A stretch of DNA of 17,028 bases from Segatella copri (GCF_019127135.1 NZ_JAHOEA010000064.1:1-17028), one strand, 5' to 3'; shown: positions 8,293 to 16,938, counted from the first letter of the stretch. The notes: generated from the sequence alone by a model not told the origin. A program made the numbers and translations.

Positions 8293-11200
8293 ATGTTTAA
8301 GTCTAAGATTTTTAATAGTGTAATGAGATATATGTTGGTAGCAATGCTTGCATTGCTGCCAAATGCTATATGGGGATTAACAGAGACAACTGAAACCAAC
8401 ATTTCAAATGGTTCTTCCTTTACTTTGTCTGTTACTACACTTAGCAAATATGTAAAGGGTAGCGATTATTGGGCATTGTCTGTCATTGAACCAGATGGTA
8501 CAATAGTGGATGACTTGTCAGCATGGACTGTAAGCCAAAATGGATTCAATGACCATTCAAAATCAGGACAATATTTAAAGGTAAATAAAACTGGTTATGA
8601 TTTGACATATCAATTTTTAACCCTTACCGCTCCTTCTACTATAAGCAGTCTAGCACACTATAAGATTATTCTTTGGGTTTCTAAGAATGAGGCTTTTTAT
8701 AATAATCCTAGTGAAGTCTTAGCAGAGAAGAAGGTAACGTTTGATATAATTTCTAAGGATGAACTTCCTACTTTTAAGACATACTTTGGTCCAAACAGTG
8801 CTGAGAAATTAGTAACTGTTGCAGATGCAAATTTGCAAGGAGGTTCCATTTCTATTACTGATTTAGGTGAAACACTTGCAGACTTTGCAATTTGGGATAA
8901 AAATGCGGATTCTAATGGCTTAATATTGAGCAAGTATCCATTCTATCTCCGTCTATCTGTTGTTGATAAAGATGGAAATCCCGTTACAGATCTTAGTGGT
9001 TTTACTTTAAAAAGAAATGGTAATATAATTTCTGATACTCAATTAGGTGATCATGAATGGAATCTCGCATGTTATAAAAATGCTAAAGGCGTATATTGTC
9101 TTCGTGATAAGAAAGAAGGTGCTTTTGTTTCTTTCTCAGATCTCAACTTTACCATATCTTGTCCTAGTGATAAGAACATCAATGATTATAACGTTGTGGT
9201 ATATGTTGGTAATGAACAACCAAGTTTTTCTGGCAATCTGATTATGGAAGAGCCTACATTGGTAGGTAAGGTGAACTATACCATTTTGAGTCAAACCACA
9301 TTTGATGCAATTAAGTTGACTCCTTCTGTAGAGCCTACAGGTGCTGCAGTCCGAAATGTTTCTTCCATTGTTTTAGGTACTAATTTAAATGTAGATCTTA
9401 CTTCTAAAGATAATTTGAAGTTTATCAAGGAACAGTTAGGCTTATCTGAAACTCAGAATTTCGGCAAGTTATATGTTCGTTGGGCTATTAAAAAGAAGGA
9501 TGGCTCAGCCATAACCGGTGTGTCTTCTAAAGGAGCCCTAAAGCAACAGGAAGGTATGTACTGGACCTGGTATTCTGATGATGCATCAAGTTCTTTTGCT
9601 AATGCATTGAATGCTCATTTTGTAGTTCCAGAAGGACTGGATATTAATGATGTTGACATTTCTTGCGTCATCTCTGATGAAACGCCAACCACTCAGTATG
9701 GTTTCGTCACAATTGAACCTACTTTGAAGGCAAAGGTTAATGTGCAACTTTTGGATAAGTACAGCATGCCTTTCAATCATTATGTAGGCCATGCTAATAC
9801 TGCATTAGACGAAAAGGGTATGCAGCAGACTGCTGAATGGGAGTACTATGTCTATGTGAAAGATGCTAATGAGAAAGTAGAGTTAGTGCTGCCTTTCGAT
9901 AAGTATGAAAATAGCGGTGACCCTCTTGAGCCACAGGGATATTTCAGATGGTATAATTTTACAAAAGATATAGCTAGTGATAATTTAACTCCTAACACAG
10001 AAACTGGCACAACTTTTCTGAATCATATAAAATCAGGAAGTAACGACTATGGACTGTTTGCTTACAAACTTACTGCACCTCCGACAAGCAGTAATATAGG
10101 TGTTACATATACTGCACCAGCAGGAGCTTCATCTGATGAATGGGCTGGTGAAGATATTGCCTGTGATGTGAGCCGTTACATTGATGGTTTGGATGCAACA
10201 AAAACTTATCTGGTACACGAGCCTACGCTCTCTATCAGATACATTTTCCATATCCGTTCTGCTAAGCAGTTAGCAGACGATATTATGAATACGGCTATTG
10301 GAAAAAATACTCAAAGAGAAGGTTATAGAACTTATGAGGATGGTAAGTATTTAACAGTTGGTATGAAGGATCAAAGTTCTATTGTGACTCTTCGACTGGA
10401 TTTGTCAGATGCTACGAAATATTATTTTCATCCATTAGTTAATGGTGTATATAAGACAGGTACTACTACAGATGGTACTACCATCTATGGTTTCACGCAT
10501 CGAGTATATTATGCTGATGAAAAGGATAAACTCGTAGAATCAGATTTCGATGTAACAAAATTATGTAAGGCAACTAAGATTGAATGGTGGGCATACGATA
10601 AGAACAAGACATATTGTCTAAAGTTAAATGATTTTGGGAACGAGAGTAGTCGTTTCTTTAATTTGACGATGGGTAAGCTTAACGACAAATGGATGCCTGC
10701 ATCTATGACAGGATCTACTAAGAATTATACATTTACATATGGAGATCCAGTATACATCGTTGCATATGCAATGGATGATGACGGAAATCGTTGCCCTATA
10801 GCCAACTTTGATGTTCGATTCATGAATAATCATCCGATGACTAAAGATGAAATCGTTAAAGCAGGATTGAATAATAGACTTATTAGTTATCTTGATGAGC
10901 ATTATAAAATGGCTACCAAGCCAATTACGTTTGATGATGATGATGTAGAACAGACTGTGGCTGCTCCTACAACTCCTGATAACAACCAGGACCGTTTACC
11001 ATCTAAATGGAATCGCCGTGCTTATAGTTTCGTATATCGTGATTTGATCGACTACGATGCAACTAATTTTAATGGTTTCAAGACTATCGGTCATTCTCCA
11101 CTTCATGGAGATTATTGCTTGTATAAGTCTGCCAATGTTCCTGGTATATCCGGTGCAGGATCTTCACAAACCAACGGATATCTTTGGTGGGATGGTGGAA

Positions 11201-14200
11201 AGTTATATGATAAGACTTATGAGATGACCAATGGTTCTCAGTATGGCCATTTTCTCTATGTGGATGCATCTGATGAAAGTAGAAAAATCGCAGCATCAGA
11301 TTTCACTGCAGATCTTTGTACAGGACAGCAGCTTATCTTCATTGCGGGTATTGCAAACATGACTGACAAGACTAAGCCACAGATTATGTTTAAACTATAT
11401 GGTGTTAAAAGAAATGTCAATGGTGATATTGTTGATAAACACCTGATACATAGTTTTTCATCTGGTGATTTTACTACTAATGTAGAAAGTTTGGAATCTG
11501 CAACTTGGTACCAGGTATATGGTAAGATTACTTTGCAAAAAGAGTCAAATGTAGAGCAGTATTCAGATTTCCGACTGGAGATAGATAATTACTGTAGCAA
11601 TACTGATGGTGCCGACTATGCCGTAGATGATATCCGTATGTATCTTGCACCTGCTAAGGTTCAGGTGATTCAGGAGAAGCCTATTTGTGATGGTGCTGCA
11701 ACGGGAAATATCAAGCTGAAGATTCGTGCTATCCACGAGACTTTGAATGCTATTACCGGACATAAAGGACAGACTAAAATATACTTCCGTTTTGTCGATG
11801 AGGAAGGTAAGCCTGTAGAAGGTATTGATGAGAGTAATCCTTACTATCGGACGGAACTGGTTAATACATCTGATGGAACAAAAATTGAATACAAGAGCAA
11901 TAAATATGGAACTGTTGACGTATTCGATTCAGAGGGAACTTGCAACCAGTATACTATAGATGATACTCCTATGATCGAGAAGGATAGCGAAGGTGAAACT
12001 TATATCGTTATCAGTAATAGATATTATCCTCTTAAAGTAGGTAAGAAGTATTACGTATCTGTAGCTACAGAAACTCCTGATGCAACAGGCAACTCTAATT
12101 GGGGTTCACCTGCTGAAGTCTGCTCGTTGTACAGTAGCTGGTTTGAAATGGTTAGCCAGCATCCAATTATTACTGATACTTATGGTAACGTCATTACGGA
12201 TTATAAGATTCCTTGCGATCAAGCAGACAACTATTCGGTAAATATCAAGGGACAATTGGTTACAACTGACCCTAATACAGGCGGTAAGATAACATTGGAT
12301 AATGTGGAGTTCTTATGGTATATTGATGATCCTGCAGTAGCTTCCAACAAACTGAACGAAACAGCCAGCAACACAATCACTATCAGCAAGGAAAAGCTTC
12401 CTTTGGGTGAAATACATAAAATCTTTATGTTGCCAAAAGGAACTCCAAATGCAGATGGCTATATTCCATACGAAATCAATGGTAAGACCTATCTGTTGTG
12501 TACTAGTGCAATACCAGTACCATTGCGTGTAATGAAGGATGGTCCGCAGCTAAACTTCGGATTCAATAATGTGGATTATCCATTTAAAGATAACAGCTAC
12601 GAAGCTTCATTGCGTATCGGATTGCCACAGATAAAGAAGTTATTGGAAAAAACTTCCCAGGGTTTTCTCCAGGTACCATTGCATAGCGCAAGTTACAAGA
12701 CTGGTGTTACGGATAAGACTTTGACATTCATTGATGATAGTAAGACTGGTGCAGATAAGACTTCTGTAGATGTTTATGTTGCAACAACTAATGACCCTCT
12801 ATGGGATGCTTCTTTATTGAAGAAACCTGTTGCAAAATTGAGTTCTAGCACTCTTTCTGAAATCGTGCCAGATGTGCAGTCTACCCTCGACCTCAAGTTC
12901 TCTGACGCTGCCGTAGAGAATTTCCATGAGGGATACTACTACGAGCTTAGATTCGCCTTCGAGCAGAAAGCAGTAGCAACAGGTGGAACAAGCTGCCCAG
13001 GCGAGTCTTATCTCAAGGTAAAGATTGTACCGGAGTTCATTACCTGGTATCCTACTGCGGATGGTGGTATGAATGCCAACTGGAATAATGATGATAACTG
13101 GCATCGCTCATCATCTACTGAATTGTATGATGATAAGTATGAGGATTATCAGGCTTATGGTAATGCATCTGGTATTACAGCAAAGGTGAATATTCCTACG
13201 CTGAACAGCTATGTGCCAATGAAGTTTACCAAGGTTACTATTGATAACTTGAAGGGTTTGCCATTCCCTGACCTCGGTAATATCGTTTATCGTAGTACCA
13301 ATAAGATTGCTACCCAGCTGACCAATGGTAAGGGTAATGAGGCTACGAAGTATATCCAGTACGATATCATGGCGTTCTGGGATGAAGCGGCTACTGATAA
13401 GGGATTGGAATCGGGTAATCTGAAGTGCGAGAAGTTCTATGGCAATACCTGCCATCAGATTTACTTCAAGCCTCAGGGCGAGCTTCGCGACCAGTGCTAT
13501 CTGATATATGACAAGGCTTGGGTAGAGAAGGAACTAGTGCCTAACAAGTGGTACACCATGGCTTCACCTCTGCAGTATATCTACGCCGGTGATATGTATG
13601 TGCCAGCAAAGGATGGCCGACAGGAAACCAAGGCGTTTGAGGATATCACGTTTGATACGAATGTATATAGCCGAAGCAAGTATCCGGTTTATCAGAGAGC
13701 TTGGATGAAGAGTGATGTGAAGGAAATCACACCTAAGAGTGATTATCCTGCATCTCATTACCCAAGTGTAGCTGCTCCAGAAAATGTTGATATGAATCTC
13801 GGCTACTGGAGCCATGTATATAATAAGGTGGATGAGAGCTATGCCGATGCCGCAGATGGAACCTTCGGTGGTTTCTCTATCAAGGCGGGTAATGCGCTCT
13901 TGCCAAAGGATCAGACAAAGAAGGCGCTCCTCCGTTTGCCAAAGGCTGATACCAGCTATCAGTACTTTGATTATAATGGAACAGGGAACTCTTCAAGCGA
14001 AACTTCGGTTACGAAGGATCCTAAAGGTCGTGGCAGACTTCTCGTTGCTTTCAATAACGATGAGAAGCATCTCGCAGAGAAGACTCAGAGTTTAGGAACT
14101 GATAACAATAGCGGTTTCTATCTCGTGGCCAATCCATATACCTGTTCTATCTCGATGGCTAAGTTCTTCGAGGCTAATACTGGTTTGCAAAAGGCTATAT

Positions 14201-15057
14201 GGATGGTAGAGAATGGCGAGGTGAAGGCGATTTCCAATGCAGAATTGGATAAGCAGAACTACGCTATCCAGCCTACCCAGTCGTTCTTTGTCAAGAAGAA
14301 AGAAGGCGAAATGGTAGAAAATGTAAGATTCACGTCTACGATGTGTATAGACCGCACTATTACTCCTGGCCTTCGGATGGCATCAGACTATGTCAAGAGC
14401 ATTGAAGCAACGACAGAGAATTCCAACGGCCAGATTTCAAAGGCACGCATCGCTTTGCGTCCGGAGGCTTCTGCCGACTATGATGACCAGGAGGATGTGG
14501 ATCTCTTGTATGATCAGAACCTCAAGGATGTTCCGCAGGTTTATACCGTTGCCGGCAATGAGGCGGTGGCTGTGAATGCAGTTCCTGAGTTGTCCTGGAT
14601 TCCGCTCGGTATCGTGAGCCAGCAGGCTGAAGAGGTTTCACTTACCCTGAAGGGTGTGAACAAACTCGATGCTCCGGTTTATCTCTACGATGCTGCATCG
14701 GCAAGCTTTACCGAACTTCATGATGGCGAGGCTGTGAAGGTGAAGGCGGGTGACCACGGAAGATACTTCCTCACCCAGACCCGTACCTCAACCGGCATCG
14801 ACCGCATGGAGGCTGAAGAGCAGAGCGCACCGGTAAAGGTTTACTCACCTGCTGCCGGCATGATTGTTGTTTCTGCCTTGGGTGGTGAGAAGCTCGACAG
14901 GGTTCAGGTATTTACATTGGATGGCAAGATGGTTCACAGTTATCAGTTGCCTGACAAGCAGAGAATGATTCTCCGTGTTCCATCCGGCATTTACATTGTG
15001 AAGGCATCTACCCAGTCCTGTGCTCAGGCTAAGGGTCAGAAGATTGCCGTAAGATAG
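8293..15057 (+). CDS. Giant modular surface protein with T9SS-like C-terminal domain
   Basis: A 2254-residue protein from the ATG at 8293 (a TTG at 8284 is the alternative). It has a signal peptidase I-type signal ending NAIWG and no lipobox. Four related beta-rich modules run over residues about 35-655, each closing with a strand of the type EPTL-x-x-K-V (E145, where it is degenerate, then E320, E475, E643). Residues about 925-1120 resemble a jelly-roll/MAM-like domain (WWDGG, FLYVDASDES, FRLEIDN, YAVDDIRMYLAP). Residues about 1583-1606 (TWYPTADGGMNANWNNDDNW) and 1943-1990 (FYLVANPYTCSI, AIQPTQSFFVKKKEG) match segments common in Bacteroidetes T9SS cargo. Residues about 2181-2254 (VQVFTLDGKMVHSY, VPSGIYIVKA, QKIAVR) resemble a type A T9SS sorting domain. 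Last gene of the fimbrial operon, it may be a tip adhesin comparable to Mfa5. Base composition rises near 12860. Confidence 0.8.
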   Translation: MFKSKIFNSVMRYMLVAMLALLPNAIWGLTETTETNISNGSSFTLSVTTLSKYVKGSDYWALSVIEPDGTIVDDLSAWTVSQNGFNDHSKSGQYLKVNKTGYDLTYQFLTLTAPSTISSLAHYKIILWVSKNEAFYNNPSEVLAEKKVTFDIISKDELPTFKTYFGPNSAEKLVTVADANLQGGSISITDLGETLADFAIWDKNADSNGLILSKYPFYLRLSVVDKDGNPVTDLSGFTLKRNGNIISDTQLGDHEWNLACYKNAKGVYCLRDKKEGAFVSFSDLNFTISCPSDKNINDYNVVVYVGNEQPSFSGNLIMEEPTLVGKVNYTILSQTTFDAIKLTPSVEPTGAAVRNVSSIVLGTNLNVDLTSKDNLKFIKEQLGLSETQNFGKLYVRWAIKKKDGSAITGVSSKGALKQQEGMYWTWYSDDASSSFANALNAHFVVPEGLDINDVDISCVISDETPTTQYGFVTIEPTLKAKVNVQLLDKYSMPFNHYVGHANTALDEKGMQQTAEWEYYVYVKDANEKVELVLPFDKYENSGDPLEPQGYFRWYNFTKDIASDNLTPNTETGTTFLNHIKSGSNDYGLFAYKLTAPPTSSNIGVTYTAPAGASSDEWAGEDIACDVSRYIDGLDATKTYLVHEPTLSIRYIFHIRSAKQLADDIMNTAIGKNTQREGYRTYEDGKYLTVGMKDQSSIVTLRLDLSDATKYYFHPLVNGVYKTGTTTDGTTIYGFTHRVYYADEKDKLVESDFDVTKLCKATKIEWWAYDKNKTYCLKLNDFGNESSRFFNLTMGKLNDKWMPASMTGSTKNYTFTYGDPVYIVAYAMDDDGNRCPIANFDVRFMNNHPMTKDEIVKAGLNNRLISYLDEHYKMATKPITFDDDDVEQTVAAPTTPDNNQDRLPSKWNRRAYSFVYRDLIDYDATNFNGFKTIGHSPLHGDYCLYKSANVPGISGAGSSQTNGYLWWDGGKLYDKTYEMTNGSQYGHFLYVDASDESRKIAASDFTADLCTGQQLIFIAGIANMTDKTKPQIMFKLYGVKRNVNGDIVDKHLIHSFSSGDFTTNVESLESATWYQVYGKITLQKESNVEQYSDFRLEIDNYCSNTDGADYAVDDIRMYLAPAKVQVIQEKPICDGAATGNIKLKIRAIHETLNAITGHKGQTKIYFRFVDEEGKPVEGIDESNPYYRTELVNTSDGTKIEYKSNKYGTVDVFDSEGTCNQYTIDDTPMIEKDSEGETYIVISNRYYPLKVGKKYYVSVATETPDATGNSNWGSPAEVCSLYSSWFEMVSQHPIITDTYGNVITDYKIPCDQADNYSVNIKGQLVTTDPNTGGKITLDNVEFLWYIDDPAVASNKLNETASNTITISKEKLPLGEIHKIFMLPKGTPNADGYIPYEINGKTYLLCTSAIPVPLRVMKDGPQLNFGFNNVDYPFKDNSYEASLRIGLPQIKKLLEKTSQGFLQVPLHSASYKTGVTDKTLTFIDDSKTGADKTSVDVYVATTNDPLWDASLLKKPVAKLSSSTLSEIVPDVQSTLDLKFSDAAVENFHEGYYYELRFAFEQKAVATGGTSCPGESYLKVKIVPEFITWYPTADGGMNANWNNDDNWHRSSSTELYDDKYEDYQAYGNASGITAKVNIPTLNSYVPMKFTKVTIDNLKGLPFPDLGNIVYRSTNKIATQLTNGKGNEATKYIQYDIMAFWDEAATDKGLESGNLKCEKFYGNTCHQIYFKPQGELRDQCYLIYDKAWVEKELVPNKWYTMASPLQYIYAGDMYVPAKDGRQETKAFEDITFDTNVYSRSKYPVYQRAWMKSDVKEITPKSDYPASHYPSVAAPENVDMNLGYWSHVYNKVDESYADAADGTFGGFSIKAGNALLPKDQTKKALLRLPKADTSYQYFDYNGTGNSSSETSVTKDPKGRGRLLVAFNNDEKHLAEKTQSLGTDNNSGFYLVANPYTCSISMAKFFEANTGLQKAIWMVENGEVKAISNAELDKQNYAIQPTQSFFVKKKEGEMVENVRFTSTMCIDRTITPGLRMASDYVKSIEATTENSNGQISKARIALRPEASADYDDQEDVDLLYDQNLKDVPQVYTVAGNEAVAVNAVPELSWIPLGIVSQQAEEVSLTLKGVNKLDAPVYLYDAASASFTELHDGEAVKVKAGDHGRYFLTQTRTSTGIDRMEAEEQSAPVKVYSPAAGMIVVSALGGEKLDRVQVFTLDGKMVHSYQLPDKQRMILRVPSGIYIVKASTQSCAQAKGQKIAVR

Positions 15058-15101
15058 TATATTCTAGTTTTTTAAATATCATAGGGAATTATAAAGAACC
15101 T

Positions 15102-15138
15102 AAGGGGGGAGCCAAAGCGTTGGCTTCCCCCTTTTTTT
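15102..15138 (+). terminator. Rho-independent terminator of the fimbrial operon
   Basis: AAGGGGGGAGCCAA (15102-15115) pairs with 15120-15133 around the four-base loop AGCG, giving a 14-bp stem with one G-T pair and no other mismatch. It runs straight into seven Ts (15132-15138). It lies 44 bases after the stop codon of the giant gene and would end plus-strand transcription. Confidence 0.93.
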
Positions 15139-15155
15139 AGCTTTATACTTTACTG

Positions 15156-15173
15156 AAGTTTCGCATGTGGTTC
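15156..15173. repeat. Near copy of the AAGTTTCGCA-GTGGTTC motif
   Basis: This copy has a T where the other copies have an A (base 15166). It begins 17 bases after the T-run of the operon terminator and marks the left edge of the repeat-rich block that contains the palindromes and the ATPase gene. Confidence 0.7.
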
Positions 15174-15179
15174 AAGTAC

Positions 15180-15373
15180 GGGCTGAAGGCCCAAAAGCTC
15201 CTAGCCCAGGGCATCGCCCTGGGTATAATGGCAATCAGCAAGTCGCCCTGTAAGGGCAAAAGCTTTCAAATACCTGGCAATATACAAAGCTTTTGCCCTT
15301 ACAGGGCGACAGGTTTGCGTCCATAAATACCCAGGGCGATGCCCTGGGCTAGGAGCTTCTGCCCTTTCAGGGC
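15180..15373. repeat. Nested palindromic (REP/BIME-like) intergenic element
   Basis: An outer perfect 31-bp inverted repeat (15195-15225 with 15328-15358) encloses an inner perfect 24-bp inverted repeat (15243-15266 with 15286-15309). The spacers are nearly symmetric: 17 and 18 bases between outer and inner arms, 19 in the centre. Each arm also forms its own hairpin: CCCAGGGC/GCCCTGGG in the outer arms and GCCCTgtaAGGGC-type in the inner arms. Flanking hairpins lie at 15180-15192 (GGGCtgaagGCCC) and 15361-15373 (GCCCTttcAGGGC; preceding base C15361 excluded if read strictly). The element lies between convergent genes. No gene is visible inside it. The architecture resembles clustered REP elements; a role in transcript ends, DNA structure or as a transposase-REP target is inference. 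Confidence 0.85.
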
Positions 15374-15384
15374 GTGTGGGGCTT

Positions 15385-15439
15385 ACTTGCGAAACTTGAA
15401 TACTTTACTTGCGAAACTTTACAAGGGAGTTTCGCAAGT
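15385..15439. repeat. Three copies of the ACTTGCGAAACT motif
   Basis: ACTTGCGAAACTT occurs at 15385-15397 and again 22 bases later at 15407-15419. An inverted copy AGTTTCGCAAGT lies at 15428-15439. The last two form a perfect 12-bp inverted repeat around a 9-base loop, ending 9 bases before the ATPase stop codon. There is no following T-run on either strand, so this is a hairpin but not a classical terminator. Confidence 0.85.
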
Positions 15440-15448
15440 CTCACTTAT

Positions 15449-16813
15449 TTACAATAATGATAATGCATAGAGAGGTAGAATGGTAACATGCCTTACTGCA
15501 TCGTGATCCTCCTTGTCTATATAATCAAACGCTCCAAAATTCTCTAGAGAGCACCGGAAGGCATTGGTGAGTTTCTTCTCTCTCATGAATAGCCAGAGAC
15601 TCTTCATGCCGCCTTGTGTTCCAGATTTGATTTCAATAGGAGTAATCTTCATTTTATGAATCTCCAGATAGTCTATCTCTGCCACACTTTTCCCCTTCTG
15701 TTCCCAGAAGAACATCTTCTGACGTTGGATACACGGTTTGTTTCGCAAAATCTCAAGTCCTGCAACCATCTCCGTAAGTCCACCTTTGTTGACAAGTTCC
15801 TGAGGAGTACCAGCCAAAATGAGTTCTATAAGTTGCTGCGCCAGGTTGCCTTCCAACTGAAGCACGGCCAGCAGTAATCCGGAATCCAGAAACAGTACCT
15901 TCATGCTCTTCTCATCTGCCTCTGCATCCAGAGGAATACCATTGCCCGAGGTAGAGACTACAGGAGTTACGATACCTGCCAGGGTCAATAAACGGAGTGC
16001 CTCCCTAATCTGCGAACTTTGATAGTCGGCTGATATTTGCTTGAATGTCAACTTTTCACCTGCCTGATGGCAGACACCACGCATCGTAGTGCGCAACAGA
16101 TCAGAATTGACTCTCTTCTTATATTTACTGAAATCATCTTCGTACGTCAGCACAATATCTTCCAGAATGTTCCTGCATCGGTTGAAGTCATGAGTACGTG
16201 TCCAGGCAAGCACAGATTCCGGCATACCTCCAACAAGCAGGTAAATACGGAAGTATTCCACGAGTTTATCATGGAAAGCCTGTTCTAGGGGACGATTTCC
16301 ACAAGCTTCATTTCGCATTTTTACTAGCCCCTCTTCATTATTGGCATACAAGAATTCATCGAATGTCATCGGGTACATAAAGAGAGAATGAATTCTTCCT
16401 ACTCCAAAAGTGGGAAGTTCCTGAAGTGTGAATTCAAGAAGTGAGCCTGCGGCGATGACATGCAGCTCAGGATAATCTTCCTTGAAAAACCGAAGAGCCA
16501 TAATGGCCTCTGGGCATTCCTGTATTTCGTCAAGGAAGAGGAGCGTCTTGCCTGCTTCTACAGGGACATTGATGTAACTGCTGATCTTTTCAGCTATTGA
16601 ACGCACATCAAGATCACCATGGAAAAAGGTTTTAATAGCTTTGCTGCGCTCAAAGTTCACTTCTGCAAAATACTTAAACTGCTTTCCAAAATGTTTAACT
16701 GCAGATGATTTTCCTACCTGTCGGGCACCACGAAGCAACAGCGGTTTTCGCATGGAATCTTCTTTCCATGCTATAAGCTGAGTATCTATATTTCTTTTTA
16801 TATATTCTGTCAT
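15449..16813 (-). CDS. AAA+ ATPase with C-terminal DUF4143 domain
   Basis: A 454-residue protein from the ATG at 16811-16813 (MTEYIKRNIDTQL, the usual start of this family); an upstream in-frame TTG near 16861 would run through the promoter box and is rejected. Near the N-terminus the Walker A loop GARQVGKSS is followed by Walker B LLFLDEIQECP and the sensor-like strand VIAAGSLLEF, then the family motif YPMTFDEFL. The C-terminal half is DUF4143-like: YLLVGGMPESVLAW, a winged-helix-like LRLLTLAGIV, and EIDYLE...ITPIEIKSGTQGG, which resembles a PD-(D/E)xK nuclease-fold motif. Family members occur in many copies in Bacteroidetes and have no firmly established function; a toxin-antitoxin or mobile-cassette link has been suspected. 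It is convergent to the fimbrial operon and flanked by repeats, so a functional link to the fimbria is unlikely. Confidence 0.9.
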   Translation of the reverse strand: MTEYIKRNIDTQLIAWKEDSMRKPLLLRGARQVGKSSAVKHFGKQFKYFAEVNFERSKAIKTFFHGDLDVRSIAEKISSYINVPVEAGKTLLFLDEIQECPEAIMALRFFKEDYPELHVIAAGSLLEFTLQELPTFGVGRIHSLFMYPMTFDEFLYANNEEGLVKMRNEACGNRPLEQAFHDKLVEYFRIYLLVGGMPESVLAWTRTHDFNRCRNILEDIVLTYEDDFSKYKKRVNSDLLRTTMRGVCHQAGEKLTFKQISADYQSSQIREALRLLTLAGIVTPVVSTSGNGIPLDAEADEKSMKVLFLDSGLLLAVLQLEGNLAQQLIELILAGTPQELVNKGGLTEMVAGLEILRNKPCIQRQKMFFWEQKGKSVAEIDYLEIHKMKITPIEIKSGTQGGMKSLWLFMREKKLTNAFRCSLENFGAFDYIDKEDHDAVRHVTILPLYALSLL

Positions 16814-16823
16814 ATCTATAATT

Positions 16824-16863
16824 ATTTGAATATCAGCAGCAAAGATAATTAAAATATTCAAAT
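16824..16863 (-). promoter_or_regulatory. Probable promoter of the ATPase gene inside an inverted repeat
   Basis: Read on the minus strand, TATCTTTG (16840-16847) is an exact TAnnTTTG -7 box, ending 26 bases before the ATG. No clear -33 TTG is seen at the usual spacing. The box lies in the 20-base loop of a perfect 10-bp inverted repeat, ATTTGAATAT (16824-16833) and ATATTCAAAT (16854-16863), which would suit binding of a dimeric regulator, possibly for self-control. Confidence 0.5.
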
Positions 16864-16938
16864 CCGAGAAATAATTCGCGCTAAAATATTCAAATCCGAG
16901 AAATAATTTGCGCTAAAATATCCAAATCCGAGAAATAA
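16851..16938. repeat. 32-bp tandem repeat, about 2.7 copies
   Basis: Copies run at 16851-16882, 16883-16914 and (partial, 24 bases) 16915-16938. The first two differ at one base of 32, and the partial copy differs from the first at one base. The repeat begins AAAATATTCAAATCCGAG. It lies directly upstream of the ATPase promoter box, and its left edge overlaps the promoter's inverted repeat. Copy-number change here could alter expression; that is inference. Confidence 0.92.

Noticed and set aside
13814..14575. Plus-strand frames of 61 and 93 codons inside the giant gene
   Set aside because: They are Arg/Ser-rich, out-of-frame readings of the G+C-richer 3' part of the main gene, without start context or conservation clues.
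8293..15057. Von Willebrand A (MIDAS) domain like that of Mfa5
   Set aside because: I looked for DxSxS with a following Thr and Asp. The nearest string, VDASDES, lacks the right spacing and surrounding strand, so I do not claim it.
4270..15095. Shared 13-mer AGGGAATTATAAA after two stop codons (4270 and 15083)
   Set aside because: Short and AT-rich with no hairpin; two copies in 17 kb next to stop codons may be chance.
15407..15439. Terminator for the minus-strand ATPase gene
   Set aside because: The 12-bp hairpin is well placed just after the stop, but no T-run follows on the minus strand, so I list it only as an inverted repeat.
15180..15440. Possible CRISPR array or phage attachment site
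   Set aside because: The repeats are inverted and nested rather than regular direct repeats with unique spacers, and there is no cas gene, integrase or tRNA in the window.
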